Source: Plazaster borealis
Lineage: Eukaryota; Echinodermata; Asteroidea; Forcipulatida; Labidiasteridae
Assembly: GCA_021014325.1 (NCBI GenBank)
Contig: CM037473.1
Span: 4,899,501-4,963,500 of the forward strand
Direction: 5' to 3'
DNA: 64,000 bases
Each line of letters begins with the position of its first letter. Position 1 is the stretch's first letter. The notes beneath the pieces were generated by a model, which was not told where the DNA came from, did not search any database, and was given only the letters and a program-made list of their open reading frames with translations. Shown one piece after another: positions 28,711 through 40,712 of this stretch. The position numbers and the translations under genes were made by a program.

Positions 28711-30300
28711 GAGAAACATTGAACAGATACAAGTGTGGTCTTGGTTCCAAGACGCTCCGAGTGTGGAGCATCTGACTCAGTTTATCTCAAACTAACCTTT
28801 GGTGGTGTCAAAGTGTTTACATTTTGTGGAATTTTGTAAATTGTTTAGTTTTGTCGCGCGGAATTCTTTAGTCTTTTCAGTTCGCGGATAGCAAGTCAAG
28901 CAGCCCATGGTCCGTTTTAAGTTGTATTGTGTCACGCGTAGTAAAAGTTCGTTTTTGTTCCGGGGTCGAGGTTCAAAGAATTCCTTATTTGGTCATGATA
29001 CTTAGTTTGGGTTTTGTGAATGGGCACATTATGAACATGGTATGTGGAATGTAGGTGTGGCAATCGTGGGAAGGTTTCGTGGGTAGGGATATAGTAATGT
29101 AGGGGAGTATCGACGATGACTCCGACCGAGCAGGGTCGCTTGGAACGGTAGAGATTGAGAGAGTGAGTGAGAGTGAGTCGACTGTAACCACCCGGCGAGT
29201 GGGTTCAGCCCTCGCAGGTTATAGGGCAGACTCCACCGTAAAGAGTTTCCGTGAGACAGAAAGTCCACGGCGGAATTTTGTGATTTTTGGAAAGTCTTCA
29301 GTGACCGATTTCCACCGGCGCCCACAGCCTGGAACCGTGCCCTCCTACACCGTGAATATCGTGAGTAAAATGGTTATTGTGTAATTTTAATCAAAGCAAA
29401 ACTAAGTGCAGTCTGCTCAATGGTTGAATTTGATTTTATTAAGAGCGAAGCTATCGAGCAAACGAAGTTTCTGTTTAGAGATGTTTAATGAAGTTTAAAA
29501 TTTGTATTTTCTTGTTGAAGTTGCAAGCAGCATTATTTTCAAGTGTTTTCAATACTTAAAGGTTATGCATTGCCTTTAAAATTGTGTAATTTTGGCAAGA
29601 TAGTTGGACGTTTTTGATTACTTATTTTACCGTAGATGGCCACCAAAACCCGGTTTTAATAGACGCACGACGCCCAACCCTTGGTGACGAAGAGTTCAGT
29701 CAACCATCGACCGACTTCATGGGGCTAGACCTAAGGCCGTACACTTGAAGAACGGACTGTCGAAGTCGCCGAGCAGGCAAGAGACAAGAGTCGTGGCAAC
29801 CGAAAACACGGGTTTATTTGCTATTAATTTTGTTATATGGATTTTATGCGAACTAGCCAAGGATGGGCTCTGAATTATTGATTTAATCGAGTGGACGAAC
29901 CCTTGAGTTCAATCTAAGAGCATTGTAAATAATTTGTACCTTTGAGTTAAACGTGAACAAGAGAAGTTGTGATTTATAATTGTTCATTGTTTCAACCAAG
30001 GCTTGAAAGAAGCACCCTTACGTTATCTAAAAGGAAAGTGGTATTTTTAAAGTGATTTAATTGATTTAGTGGTTTCCTCAGCTAAGCAGGGCATAAGAAA
30101 ACACCCCTTGAGGTTACGACCTAACAAACTGTACTATAATTTTTTTGTAAATTACTGTAAATATTAATTCCCCTTATAGTAAAGAACTGTGTTTATTTCA
30201 AGTATAAGAATTGTGTTCATCCTGTCAATTTATTTGAGTTCATTTGATGCGTATGTCACTAGATTACCCTTTTTTGTAAATCGTTGTGACAGGTGGGATC
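28711..30300. other. Unexplained 1.6-kb stretch, possibly LTR-like or genic 5' region
   Basis: Less repetitive and more GC-rich than its surroundings (notably 28850-28990 and 29100-29350). It ends ...TCGTTGTGACA followed by GGTGGGATCTGTG, which recalls an LTR end and primer-binding site, but no second LTR, gag or pol is in the window. An open frame at 29163-29384 has no recognisable motif. Confidence 0.3.
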
Positions 30301-30771
30301 TGTGTCATCCAGAGCCCATTGGTCTATCATCATAATTCAATAACTTATTCATTCATCCGTGTTTACTTGCCTCCAACTGGCCGCAACACGATATAGGTCA
30401 ATGAACTCCACTCTAAGGTCTGATTTGATTGGTGACGTCATAATGATCGTCATCACTTTCAAAAACGGTGACTTTTGTTTCTAATGAAGCATATATAGTT
30501 ACATAACAAACCAACCATGTGATTTTTCCACTATTTGTCATGTTTTAAATAAAAAATTACAAAAGCCTATGCGTGCCATTATTTTTGAAGCATTTGGTGT
30601 TTGAACTACTACGCAACACACTGTGCCAAAGACTGAACTTTAGTGGTTTTACGCAAAACAATGTTGCTCCCAAAACGCAAGCAATTGTAAATATTAAGCA
30701 TTACAATAAGCAATTGTACTTCTCCACCATAGAACTATGCTATTTTTGTCTTGAAAAACTTGTTGGTGAAT

Positions 30772-31500
30772 TTGAAGGTATTATACCGATTTGGTAAGGA
30801 TAAAATATCATTGTTTAATTTTAGTCTGAAAGCTTACTGAATATGAAGTTCATGCTGGAACCATTTTTTTTTCTGTGAAATATTTCCCCTCTGAAATGAA
30901 GTCATATTCGTGAAAACTGTACCTGAAAACCTATAAAAAAAAACAGCTGCTGATTTCGGTTGTTACAACCAAAATTAAGGAAAATGTGTTAAAAAGCTGA
31001 AAATTGTGCATGTTTGTTCCCTATTTTATGTTGACTCGCACAACAGATTAAGCCCACATTTTCACAGGTTTGTTATTTAAAGGCATCGTACACGTTTGGT
31101 AATGACTCAAAATAAATATTAGCATACAAACTGACTTGGTAACGAGCAACAGAGAGCTGTTGATAGTATAAAACATTGTGAGAAACGACTCCCTCTGAAG
31201 TAACGTAGTTTTTGAGAAAGAGGTAATTTCTCACTAAAATAATAAAAACTTCTTGCAAGAAGTTTTTATTCCTAACTGAAAGCACACAAATTTGTACAAC
31301 AAGGGTGTTTTTTCTTTCATCATTTTCTTGCAACTTCGATGACCAATTGAGCCCAAATTTTCACAGGTTTGTTATTTTATGCATATGTTGGGATACACTA
31401 AGTGAGAATACTGGTCTTTGACAATTACCAAACGTGTACGATGCCTTTAATGGTTGATCACACAAAACATGAATACTGTATGCGACTGTTTTGTCAGTTT
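30772..31500 (+). mobile_element. Family C MITE interrupted by family A
   Basis: The C sequence runs to 31076 (TTTTCACAGGTTTGTTATT) and resumes at 31451 (TGGTTGATCACACAAAACAT). The gap is exactly the family A copy 31077-31450. Confidence 0.85.
31077..31450 (-). mobile_element. Family A TTAA MITE, copy 5 (nested in C)
   Basis: TTAA ends and the perfect 30-bp central palindrome starting AATAAAAACTTCTTG. Confidence 0.9.
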
Positions 31501-32655
31501 GTAGTTTAATTTGGTTTATTTATTGGCTGCATCATAAACACAAATATGTTTCCATTGACAGAATCTACATAAAATACACCTAAAAAAGGAAAAAAAATGA
31601 AATTTAAAGAGTAAAAGACGAGTGTTTGTTTTACTCTCGAATGAATATATCAGTGGACCGTCATGCGCTGTATAATCCCCACCATGAAATGAAGAAAGTT
31701 GCTGGTTGCTGCACGTTACCAAATCTCCCAAAAAGGTTTAGCTCATTGAATATTCAGTGGCTTAGCTTTATAGCTATTAAAGGGTGACCTGACATAACCG
31801 AGTGTATTATACACGAAAAAAACCTCGGGCTGTTATTTTGTGCTGATCAAACTTGCTGCCATATGTTGATGCGAAATGTATATCAGTTATAATCGATTGT
31901 GTAATTATTATTGTGCAACTATAGTGTTTCAATGCTGATGTATGCGGGATGTTTTTTGTGTGTGTTTTTGCATATCATTATCAAGTCTGTTAGCTATTGA
32001 GTTCGGTATACTGGTTGCGGTATCGCATCTATATCATTCTGGTTATCAGATCTCTGATATACTTATAGTAGAACGAATGGAGTATTTTATCCGTTGAAGA
32101 AAATAACTGGTTCCGGATTGTGTTCAACAAAAATGTCACATCTGAATGCAAATTAGTGGCGTCAGCAGTGGTAATCCTAGGCTGGTGTACCGGTATATAT
32201 CCCATAAAGAGAACACTCAAATCGACCGGACGCACATGATATCGCTGTTATATTGGTAAGTCGACTCAGTATTATATACTGTATTAAAATATCTGAGTTG
32301 TTTCTTTCGAAGTGCCGTTTCTGTAGAGGTGAGTTTAAATTATTTTATTAGGAATACATTTTGGATAGGGTTTTTAGAACAGTAATGCGGAAGACAGGTT
32401 TTTAATTGAACTCGACATAGTGGCACTAGCCTCTGCGTCACGACTCGCATAATGACATTTTAATTTATGTTTTGTTTGTTTTTTTACAGCGTGATACTTT
32501 GAATTATTGTCGAGATTAAAGTGGAGAGCTGTAGATACACTTTGTGAAATATGATATTTACGGACGGTTTTAGTGGCGCCCCGCCCAAGGGATCGTCAAA
32601 CTCAGCAAATAACAAAAAAAATGAACACTTGTTAATTTCTACAACTCAGGGTGTT
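31500..32655. other. Intergenic, no gene recognised
   Basis: AT-rich; nothing coding supported. A GTAAGT and a TTTACAG occur here but no open frame of SVOP type connects them. Confidence 0.4.
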
Positions 32656-32657
32656 TT

Positions 32658-33036
32658 ACTTAGAGGGATGGTTTACTTTGGTAATTAATTCAAAAATTAA
32701 TAACCATAAAAACTTACTTTGTAAGAAGCACTTTGGCAGCTGTTGATAATGTATAACATTTTAAGAAACGATTCCCTTCTAAGGAACGTGGTTTTAGAAA
32801 AAACTCAATCTGGGAAACGTTTCATGTATTAAACGTTTCGTAGATTGTGTATTCCAACTACGGATTATTCTTCCTGCGTGGACATAACCGCTATAGCTTT
32901 TCGATGATATCTCAAAAACGCTACCACTTTTTGAAATGAAGTTTTCACAGGTTAGTTTCATTGTATTATATCTACATTTATATAGGATTAAAACAATCGG
33001 ACGGTTCCAAAAACCAAAGATATACTTTGCCTTTAA
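32658..33036 (+). mobile_element. Family B TTAA MITE, copy 3
   Basis: Diverged left end (TTAGAGGGATGGTTTACTTT), right end TTGCCTTTAA. It shares the TTAA at 33033-33036 with the next element. Confidence 0.75.
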
Positions 33037-33409
33037 AGGTATCGTACACGTTTGGTAATGGCTCAACACAAATATTAGCATAAAAACTTACTTAGTAAAA
33101 ATCAACGGAGAGCTGTTGATAGTATAAAACATTGTAGGAAACGACTCCCTCTGAAGTAACGTAGTTTTTGAGAAAGAGGTAATTTCTCACTAAAATAATA
33201 AAAGACTTCTAGCTAGAAGCCTTTTATTCCTATCTGAAAGCACACAAATTTGTACAACAAGAGTGTTTTTGTCTTTCATCATTTTCTTGCAACTTCGATG
33301 ACCAATTGAGCCCAAATTTTCACAGGCTTGTTGTTTTATGCATATGTTGGGATACACCAAATGAGAACACTGGTCTTTGACAATTACCAAACGTGTACGA
33401 TGCCTTTAA
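33033..33409 (-). mobile_element. Family A TTAA MITE, copy 6
   Basis: Palindromic centre with GACTTCTAGCTAGAAGCC. Shares TTAA with family B on the left and family D on the right. Confidence 0.9.
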
Positions 33410-33762
33410 CGTAAAGGTTCTCACTATTGGTAAGATCGAAAAACACAAATGTTCACAGATTCACACATAACTTACACGACTTAAAGTAAGTAATGGTAGA
33501 AAGGGTACCTTAAAATATTTTTGCCTAAAATGCTATCGTTTCTGAGAAATTAGTAAAACAAAAGTTTTTATCACGCGTGATAATTTGAAGAAAAAAAAAC
33601 AGAAAACACATAAGGTCTCTTTTCACTATTTTCTCGTGACCTCGATGACCAATATTGAGCTCAAACTTTCACAGGTTTGTTTGTTCGTGCATATTATGTT
33701 GATTCACTCAAAAATGTGGACACTGATTTTGAGCTGTTACCAAAAGTGTACAATACCTTTAA
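33406..33762 (-). mobile_element. Family D TTAA MITE, copy 1
   Basis: Internal 'AAACACAAATGTTCACAGAT' and 'GAGCTCAAACTTTCACAGGT'; right end AAAAGTGTACAATACCTTTAA. The centre 33568-33583 is the perfect 16-bp palindrome TTATCACGCGTGATAA. Confidence 0.88.
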
Positions 33763-33819
33763 GACTGGTCCTATCTCTTAGCATTGCCTATAGGACTAGT
33801 CCTAAGTAAGGAAGAGTTT

Positions 33820-34010
33820 TGTGAAATCGACCCCTGGTCCATATTGTTCCTGCATATACCCTGATGTCATTTCTCCATCTTCTTCTCTGTCTACCTCTTT
33901 TCCTTTTCCCTGTCCTTGGTTGCCAATCCAGTATTCTTGTTGTCCATCTATTGTCATTTCTTCGGGCAGTGTGTCCAGCCCAACTTCATGTATCTTGTTT
34001 TATTGATGAA
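33820..34010 (-). pseudogene. LINE reverse-transcriptase C-terminal fragment
   Basis: One minus-strand frame reads RQRRRWRNDIRVYAGTIWT, the 'RG-RRRWRDDI--YAGT-WT' tail of LINE RT proteins; a second frame holds the WTHCPKK...MDNKNT part, so there is a frameshift. Confidence 0.75.
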
Positions 34011-34095
34011 ACATTCAATTGATATGAAAGAAATGGGTCAGGGTACCGAAGCGTCATCAATAACTTTTGTTTTGAAAGCAGATCGGTGACTCGGG

Positions 34096-35184
34096 TTAAA
34101 GGCACTGAACACGTTTTTAATTGTCAAAGACCAGTGTTCTCACTTGGTGTATCCCAACATATGCATAAAATAACAAGCCTGTGAAAATTTGGGCTCAAAT
34201 TGGTCATCGAAGTTGCAAGGGATGGTGAAAGAAAAAACACCCTTGATGTACAAATGTGTGTGCTTTCAGATAGGAATAAAAACTTAGGCCTGCGCTAAAC
34301 GTCGCACTTTTGCCGTGTCGAACTCAAATGATTTTCGCACGGCAAAAGTGCGGCAATTAAAACGAATTGGTGACAAACGTCGAATTTAGTAAAATAGTTT
34401 GCCGCACTTAAAGTAATTCAAAATGGCGACGCGGGAAAATATTGCTAAAGAGTCATGTTTCATGATGTCAATTCGAGCTGTGACACTCAATATTAATGAC
34501 AAAATCATAACATTGCTTCCTAACTTAAATGTTGTCATTATTATTACCATCGTTGATGAGTGGCGTTCACCGTCTTTTTACAGAGTGTCAAACAAAATCA
34601 TTTAGTTTAATTCTGAAATCTACATATTATGTTTGTTCCAGTCAGAAGTTGTTTCCTTTTCCCATCCCGGAATACTCTCAGCTACGGTACTAACAAGGAT
34701 AATGTTCACATTATTAGAAAATAAAGATAAAACATTTTTCAAAAGTTTTGCGCATGCGTATTCCCAAAGAGCATAGCCCGACTGAGAATTCAATTTGATT
34801 CGACACGGCAAGAGCGCGACGTTTGTCACCACGTCGTGCAACTACCGTGTAGCACGGCAGAGCTTGCCGTGCTACACGGCAGTGTCGAACTTAAATCAAA
34901 AGTTTGCGCTAAACGTCGCTCTTTTGTCGAATTTAATTCATCATTTTCTAATTATTTGAGTTCGACACGGCAAAAATGCGACGTTTAGCGCAGGCCTTAT
35001 TATTGCAAGAAGTTTTTATTATTTTAGTGAGAAATTATTTCTTTCTCAAAAACTACGTTACTTCAGAGGGAGTCGTTTCCTACAATGTTTTATACTATCA
35101 ACAGCTCTCCGTTGCTTGTTACCAAGTAAGTTTTTTATGCTAATATTTGTTTTTAGTCATTACCAAACGTGTACGATACTTTAA
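34096..35184 (+). mobile_element. Family A MITE split at its centre by a Harbinger-like MITE
   Basis: The left half (34096-34285) and right half (34998-35184) together form a normal family A copy. The insertion is inside the central palindrome. Confidence 0.88.
34286..34997. mobile_element. Harbinger-like MITE, ~712 bp
   Basis: Inverted ends AGGCCTGCGCTAAACGTCGC / GCGACGTTTAGCGCAGGCCT, continuing through TTTTGCCGTGTCGAACTCAAA. Flanked by TTA on each side (CTTA|GGCC, GGCC|TTA), as for PIF/Harbinger. Internal partial copies of the arm lie at 34800-34930. No transposase. Confidence 0.8.
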
Positions 35185-35489
35185 AATGGGAAGTGTTTTT
35201 CTTCGACTAGGCCTACTGTTTAGGTTGTTCTTCTTGTAAACTGAATATTCTGTGACTTTTCGTTCAGTGTATTACAACAATAAACCGGAATTGAATTGAA
35301 TTGACTACCTTAGTTCCCATGACATATTTTGTTGAACTTAAACATGTTGATTTGCTGAGTAAACAGTGCTAATCTCACAATCATCAGTGTACGGTAAAAA
35401 TCAAAATATTCTTTATCCCTGATACAATTATCTATTAAATTGTTGCGGCACTCGCTGCTAAATACATGATTTGAACTGGTCTCTTGTCG

Positions 35490-35640
35490 ACGGGCCCGCT
35501 CGGTGGTCTAGTGGTTAAAGACATCTGCTCTAGAATGACGGGAGTAGTGGGTCCGAATCTCACCCGAGTATAGTGCCCGTGGAAAATCTCAAGAAAAAAA
35601 CGCAATGCCAAAGTGTGATACGGTACGATCTTGAAAAGCT
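35490..35640 (+). mobile_element. tRNA-derived SINE
   Basis: Head GCTCGGTGGTCTAGTGGTTA (A box) and GTGGGTCCGAATCTCACCCG (decayed B box). Same family as the one inserted at 59762-59973. Confidence 0.75.
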
Positions 35641-35659
35641 CTTGCCTTGCCTTGTCTAG

Positions 35660-35990
35660 GCCTTGTTCATACAGGGTCGGATATAGCCCTTATCATGTGC
35701 TCGCCATTTTCCTCTGTCTTGTGTCTGTCTTATCCATGTTGTACCTAGGTAGATTGTGACGTCGTCTCTCCAGAACACAATGAATACACATATCGAGGAA
35801 TTCGAGGGAATCTCGATTGTGACGTCGTCTCTCCACCTCTTTTTCTGTCTGCCTCGTTTCCTCTTCCCTGTTCTCGGTTGCCAATCTGAAATTCATTCTG
35901 GTCCAGCTGTTGTCAACGTGCCACGTGTACAGCCCATCTCCACTTTGCCTCGGCCTGATTTTTACAATGATGTCCTTTACTCCTGTTTTG
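35660..35990 (-). pseudogene. LINE reverse-transcriptase C-terminal fragment with local duplication
   Basis: Minus-strand frames give WRWAVHVAR and REQGRGNEADRKRGGETTSQ, a frame-broken version of 'W-W-GHVAR ... GKR-RGR-KRRWRDDI'. The phrase TGTGACGTCGTCTCTCCA is duplicated (35755-35773 and 35818-35836) around a short piece shared with 40635-40680. Confidence 0.7.
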
Positions 35991-36019
35991 GGACACCATA
36001 GAATGCAGTCTCCGTTCAA

Positions 36020-36850
36020 ACAACACCAACGTGGCATATGACACCGTTTTAAAGAGCTACCGGTGTCCCAGAAAAAGTCCAACCAGACAACTTGCATCGA
36101 GGACGCTAATGGCACGTTGCTATCAGAGCCGTATACTGAGAGAGTTGCGACAACTTGCGATTACAAGCAATTTTGTGTCCAAATTTGTGTCAAAAAGAAA
36201 CCGCATTGGCGAATACAGGATGCCAGACTAGTCTGCCTATTAGGTCGTGCTGCATTTTTACCAAAAATGGCGTCTAGCAACCACGGTCCCTCTATGTCGC
36301 AACTCTGTCAATACACAGCCCTGTTTGCTATCAGAGAAGCCGGGCATTCTAAGGAGGTGGTATGAGTATTGTTCACAACTTTATAACTACCAGTTAACAG
36401 CAGAACAGGGGACCTTGCACGAACTGAGAGATCTACATGTAGAAGCCGAGCCGACCAAGAGGAGGAAGACCCCGAAATCCTGAAAGGTGATGAGCCTCAA
36501 ACTTGGCAAGGCCCCCAGGCGTTGATAACATCTCTGCGGAACTCCTCACCAATGGAGGGGAATTGGTGTCGAGAGGGGGCACCAGGATTTGCAGCCATAT
36601 TGTGTTCAAACCAGGATAATGGCCAAAGGAGTAACTGTCAGAGTAAGCCAGCCATTCTAGGTGGCATGAGTATTGTTCACAACCAACTACGAGTTCAGGT
36701 GATCTTGGATCTTGAACATCTACATGTAAAAGCAGATCAAGAGGATGAAGACCCTGATGATAGCGCCACTGCCGAAGAAGGGCAGCTGTAGATTGGCTGA
36801 AAACTGAGAAGAGTGGAGCCAGGTCGTCAAGAGTGAAGGATCACCCCCAA
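36020..36850 (+). pseudogene. Degenerate LINE reverse-transcriptase N-terminal region
   Basis: Recognisable pieces in shifting frames: SQKKSNQTTCIEDANGTLLS, RRWYEYCSQLYNYQLTAEQG and PGVDNISAELLTNGGELVS. The last is RT block 1 (KAPG-D-I--ELL). Many stops and frameshifts. Confidence 0.85.
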
Positions 36851-36874
36851 ACGGCCGCAAGGCTAAGGGACATG

Positions 36875-36897
36875 ATGATGATGATGATGATGATGAC
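36875..36897. repeat. (GAT)n microsatellite
   Basis: CATGATGATGATGATGATGA, about seven units, next to the LINE remnant; the usual slippage tract at such 3' ends. Confidence 0.9.
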
Positions 36898-37026
36898 AAT
36901 TTCGGGAAAATTAACCCCTCTGCCCCCCCCCAACGCCCATGTTGATTTGGCCTATAAATCAGCATTACGTTGACAAAAACCAATCGATGATCCTACCGAT
37001 AAGTATCAGTTATCTTGAGGACTGTT

Positions 37027-37397
37027 TGAAAGGCACTGAACACGTTTGAAAATTGTCAAAGACCAGTGTTCTCACTTGGTATTTCCCAACATATGCATAA
37101 AATAACAAGCCTGTGAAAATTTGGGCTCAATTGGTCATCGAAGTTGCAAGAAAATGATGAAAGAAAAAACACCCTTATTGTACAAATTTGTGTGCTTTCA
37201 GATAGGAATAAAAACTTCTCGCAAAAAGTTTTTATTATTTCAGTGAGAAATTACCTCTTTCTCAAAAACTACGTTACTCCAGAGGGAGTCGTTTCCTACA
37301 ATGTTTACTATCAACAGCTCTCCGTTGCTTGTTACCAAGTAAGTTTTTATGCTAATATTTGTTTTGAGTCATTACCAAACGTATACGATACCTGTAA
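37027..37397 (+). mobile_element. Family A TTAA MITE, copy 8
   Basis: Family A arms; left TTAA mutated to TTGAA and right to TGTAA. Centre AACTTCTCGCAAAAAGTT, slightly decayed. Confidence 0.85.
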
Positions 37398-37654
37398 GCT
37401 TTAAATACTCTCGATTGAATGAAAATATAATATGCAAATATTGGGTGCGTTTGAGTGCAATGTCGCAGAACATTCGCGAGGTGAAATCTCGACAATTCCA
37501 TTTCACTCACCTTTTACCTCCTGAAATGGAAAAGCCAGATTTTACCGAGTGATTATATTCTGCAACAAATCACAAACAAAATGAATTCAATATTTTTGTT
37601 ATATAATATACGTCATCGACGACCAAAAGCCTCGTCCAAAAGAGCCCTCTCGCT

Positions 37655-38045
37655 CATTGGGTTGGGCTGGTGTAGTGGTATATTTCTTCGCCTTCCACCT
37701 CTAGGACCCCGGTTCGAGTCTCACCGGGGGGCACTATGTGGATTGGGTTTTCAGTCCCTACCTGACTGCGTGGGTTTTCTCTGGAGTATTTCTCTGGGGT
37801 TTTCTTCCCACATCTAACCATAATTGCTTCGTAAAAGTTGGGAAGGTAGTGCATTCTGCTCTACCAGCCAGGCTCCTAGTGGATGATACCCATGCCTACA
37901 TCCTTACGGACTGTAGGGGGCAACCCTGTTTCAGCCCCAGGAGTAGGTGGCAACGTACCCCTGGTGACAGTTAAGTGTAGCCCTCACCTTCAAGTGGTCG
38001 TCCGGCCTTGTGAGTTGGGCGATATCTCTTAAAAATAAATGAAAA
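37655..38045 (+). mobile_element. Long tRNA-derived SINE (~390 bp)
   Basis: A box GGGCTGGTGTAGTGGTA, B box GGTTCGAGTCTCACC, body GTGGATTGGGTTTTCAGTCC, second module CCAGGCTCCTAGTGGATGAT, tail AAGTGTAGCCCTCACCTTCA then AT-rich. The tail module alone recurs at 44270-44440. Confidence 0.85.
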
Positions 38046-38634
38046 TGGAAATGAAATTATGTAGCTTTCTCTCCCGACTACTGCTCGTCTCCAGCTCTTC
38101 GTCTTGTTTATGTTATGCCTCTAGCTGGTCTTAATTTTGTCATTATTTCTTGGGCATTATCTGTATAATTAGCTCATATAACCGGTACATTTTGCATTCT
38201 CTCCTGTCCGTTTTTTTGTTTTGTTATGTTGTCTCTGCTTATTGTTTTTGTCTAATGTCTAGGGCTGTTCCCCACGAGCCTCGGCTTTTTTTAACAGCCT
38301 CCTTACCACACAGCAAAGTAGATATATACACATGGTGTGAATATACATCAAAACGTACAGTTTTAAATATTCCATTTCGTCATGCCTGCTGGTAATGAAT
38401 TTTGAGTACAAAGCTTTCATTACAATAATATTGTGAATAGAAAATAAGTTTGTCTCAGTTGACTGGAAATTATAATTAGTTGTTCATTGGCACGCAGACT
38501 GTTTAATCAGGGACGCTCGTACATGGGAGATTAGCGGCCATCTGTAGATCCTGGCAGCAGGTGAAAAAAAACATCCTGTTCTTTTGTTGTATTATTAGTT
38601 TGTATAATTATTGTTTCCACTCTTTTGTAGATGG

Positions 38635-38715
38635 TCCACTTTGGTACGCTACCAACAAGAAGCGCCGTGGTCAACTTTGGAACGCCACCAATAGAAAGCG
38701 CTTTGGGACATTTTA
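38635..38715 (+). repeat. Two-copy ~38-bp direct repeat
   Basis: TGGTCCACTTTGGTACGCTA...AGAAGCGC and TGGTCAACTTTGGAACGCCA...GAAAGCGC. Preceded by TTTTGTAG and in frame with an ATG; a 5' exon of gene 2 cannot be excluded, but no match to SVOP is seen. Confidence 0.6.
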
Positions 38716-38842
38716 ACTGGAATAAACTCTCTCATTCTGTACTGAGTCGATTCAACAAATATTTAGTTTGAAGTCATAGAGGGATCGACGATGGCCAGTG
38801 AATCGACGGGGACGAGGTTGAGAAAAGACGAGACCCAGCCAC

Positions 38843-39167
38843 TTAAAGGTATTGTACACTTTTGGTAACAGCTCAAAATCAGTGTCCACATTTTGTGTGA
38901 TTCAACATATGCATGAACAAACAAACCTGTGAAAGTTTGCGCTCAATTGGTCATCGAGAAAATAGTGAAAAGAGACCTTATGTGTTTTCTGTTTTTTTTT
39001 CAAAATATCGCTATTGTTTTACTCATTTCTCAGAAACGACAGCATTTTAGGCAGAAATATTTTAAGAAACCCTTTCTACCATTACTTACTTTAATTCATG
39101 TAAGTTGTGTGTGCATCTGTGAACATTTGTGTTTTTCGATCTTACCAATAGTGTGCAGGGCCTTTAA
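38843..39167 (+). mobile_element. Family D TTAA MITE, copy 2
   Basis: TTAAAGGTATTGTACACTTT to the right end GTGTGCAGGGCCTTTAA. The centre has lost its palindrome. Confidence 0.85.
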
Positions 39168-39270
39168 AGGTGACCGGCATTCAGTATTGGTTTTGTTTAC
39201 ATTATTAACACAGATTAATTATCTTTTAAATAACTTGATGGGGCATTCAAAACTATTAATCGAAAATGTA

Positions 39271-39355
39271 TTGTTTATTTATTTATTTATTTATTTATTA
39301 AAATTCATTTATTTATTCATTTATTTATGTATTTGTTTATTTATTCATTTATTGT
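39271..39355. repeat. (TTTA)n microsatellite
   Basis: An 85-bp run of TTTA with a few interruptions. Confidence 0.95.
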
Positions 39356-39622
39356 TTATCCTGCGGAAACTCTGTCAGTGAAACGCTGTTTATCACAGGT
39401 GCCAGTGTTATTTTACAAGCAATCATTAAATATAAAAATGGAAAGAGGAATGAGACATTAAAAAGATAAAACAGAGAATAAAAAACAGTTTTGAAATAGA
39501 TATTGAGGCAACTGCAGGTTGTTAAAAATAGTGACGATAAACAAGAGAAAGATCTGGGCCGGCCAGACGGGATGAATAGAGACAATTATTATTTAAAATT
39601 GCACACCTAGTAACATAGACGG

Positions 39623-39999
39623 TTAAAGGCACTGTACACGTTTAGTAATTACTCAAAATATATATTAGCATAAAAACTGACTTGGTAACGAGCAACAGGG
39701 AGCTGTTGATAGTATAAAACATTGTGAGAAACGACTCCCTCTGAAGTAACGTAGTTTTTGAGAAAGAGGTAATTTCTCACTAAAATAATAAAAGACTTCT
39801 TTGCAAGAAGCCTTTTTATTCCTATCTGAAAGCACACAAATTTGTACAACAAGGGTGGGGTTTTTTCATCATTTTCTTGCAACTTCGATGACCAATTGAG
39901 CCCAAATTTTCACAGGCTTGTTATTTTATGCATATGTTGGGATACACCAAGTGAGAACACTGGTCTTTGGCAATTACCAAACGTGTTCAGTGCCTTTAA
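39623..39999 (-). mobile_element. Family A TTAA MITE, copy 9
   Basis: TTAA ends; centre GACTTCTTTGCAAGAAGCC, near palindromic. Confidence 0.88.
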
Positions 40000-40287
40000 A
40001 ACAATACAGACCCTACACGTACCATACATTAAACTATCAAATTCTTGTACTGTCATTTAATACTGGCTAGAATGGGAGGGTGTTGGAGTGGCAAAGGGAG
40101 CTCAATAAATAAATGTTTTCCTGAATTGGATTTTTAAAAAGGAGGAACTAGATTCCAGTTTTTGAAACAGAGCCGGTGTTGTAGGAGTGGGTATGTAGAA
40201 ACATAATTAAAACAGTTGCACAATAATTAAGGAAGAAATTATTGAATGTTTAACTTATGTAGGCTTATGTATAGTTAAGAGAATAAC

Positions 40288-40517
40288 TTAAAGGGACACG
40301 TTGCCTTGGATCGGGCGAGTTGGTCTATAAAAAGTATTTGTAACCGGTTTTTATAAAATTATAAAAGTCAACTTTTTGACTCCACAAAATGGCCGACCGT
40401 GTTAGTTCGCAAAGTAAAAGGAAAACCACGCAATTTCGAGGCATATTTGTGTGGATTATTGTATTCTACTTTTATAACGTTTTTCTAGCTATACGCATTT
40501 TATAACAATCGGTTAAA
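40288..40517 (+). mobile_element. Family E foldback element, truncated
   Basis: Left end TTAAAGGGACACGTTGCCTT and centre ACTCCACAAAATGGCCGACC match the full copy at 60618-61004; the right arm is incomplete. Confidence 0.8.
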
Positions 40518-40604
40518 AACGAGGGTGGTGTGTCCCCCCCCCCTCCAATTTGTTTTTCTTTCCTATACTTTAAAACACTTTTCTCCTCTTTTACAGAAGC
40601 AAAC

Positions 40605-40712
40605 CCGAAAATCCTCTAAAGAATTCCTGAGATTCCCAGAACACAATGAAGACAAATATCGAGGAATTCGAGGGAATCTCAGAAATTCTTTAGAGAATTT
40701 TCGGGTTTGCTA
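40605..40712. mobile_element. ~105-bp palindromic element
   Basis: GCAAACCCGAAAATCCTCTA...AAGAATTCCTGAGATTCCC pairs with GGGAATCTCAGAAATTCTTT...AATTTTCGGGTTTGC. Fragments occur at 27643-27700, 35775-35815 and 41905-41962. Confidence 0.85.

Noticed and set aside
29163..29384. 73-codon open frame in the unexplained region
   Set aside because: Serine/arginine-rich low-complexity translation with no recognised domain; not enough to call a gene.
38630..38775. Possible 5' exon of gene 2 (TTTTGTAG followed by an ATG)
   Set aside because: The reading gives a short two-unit repeat with no likeness to SVOP N-termini and no good donor in phase.
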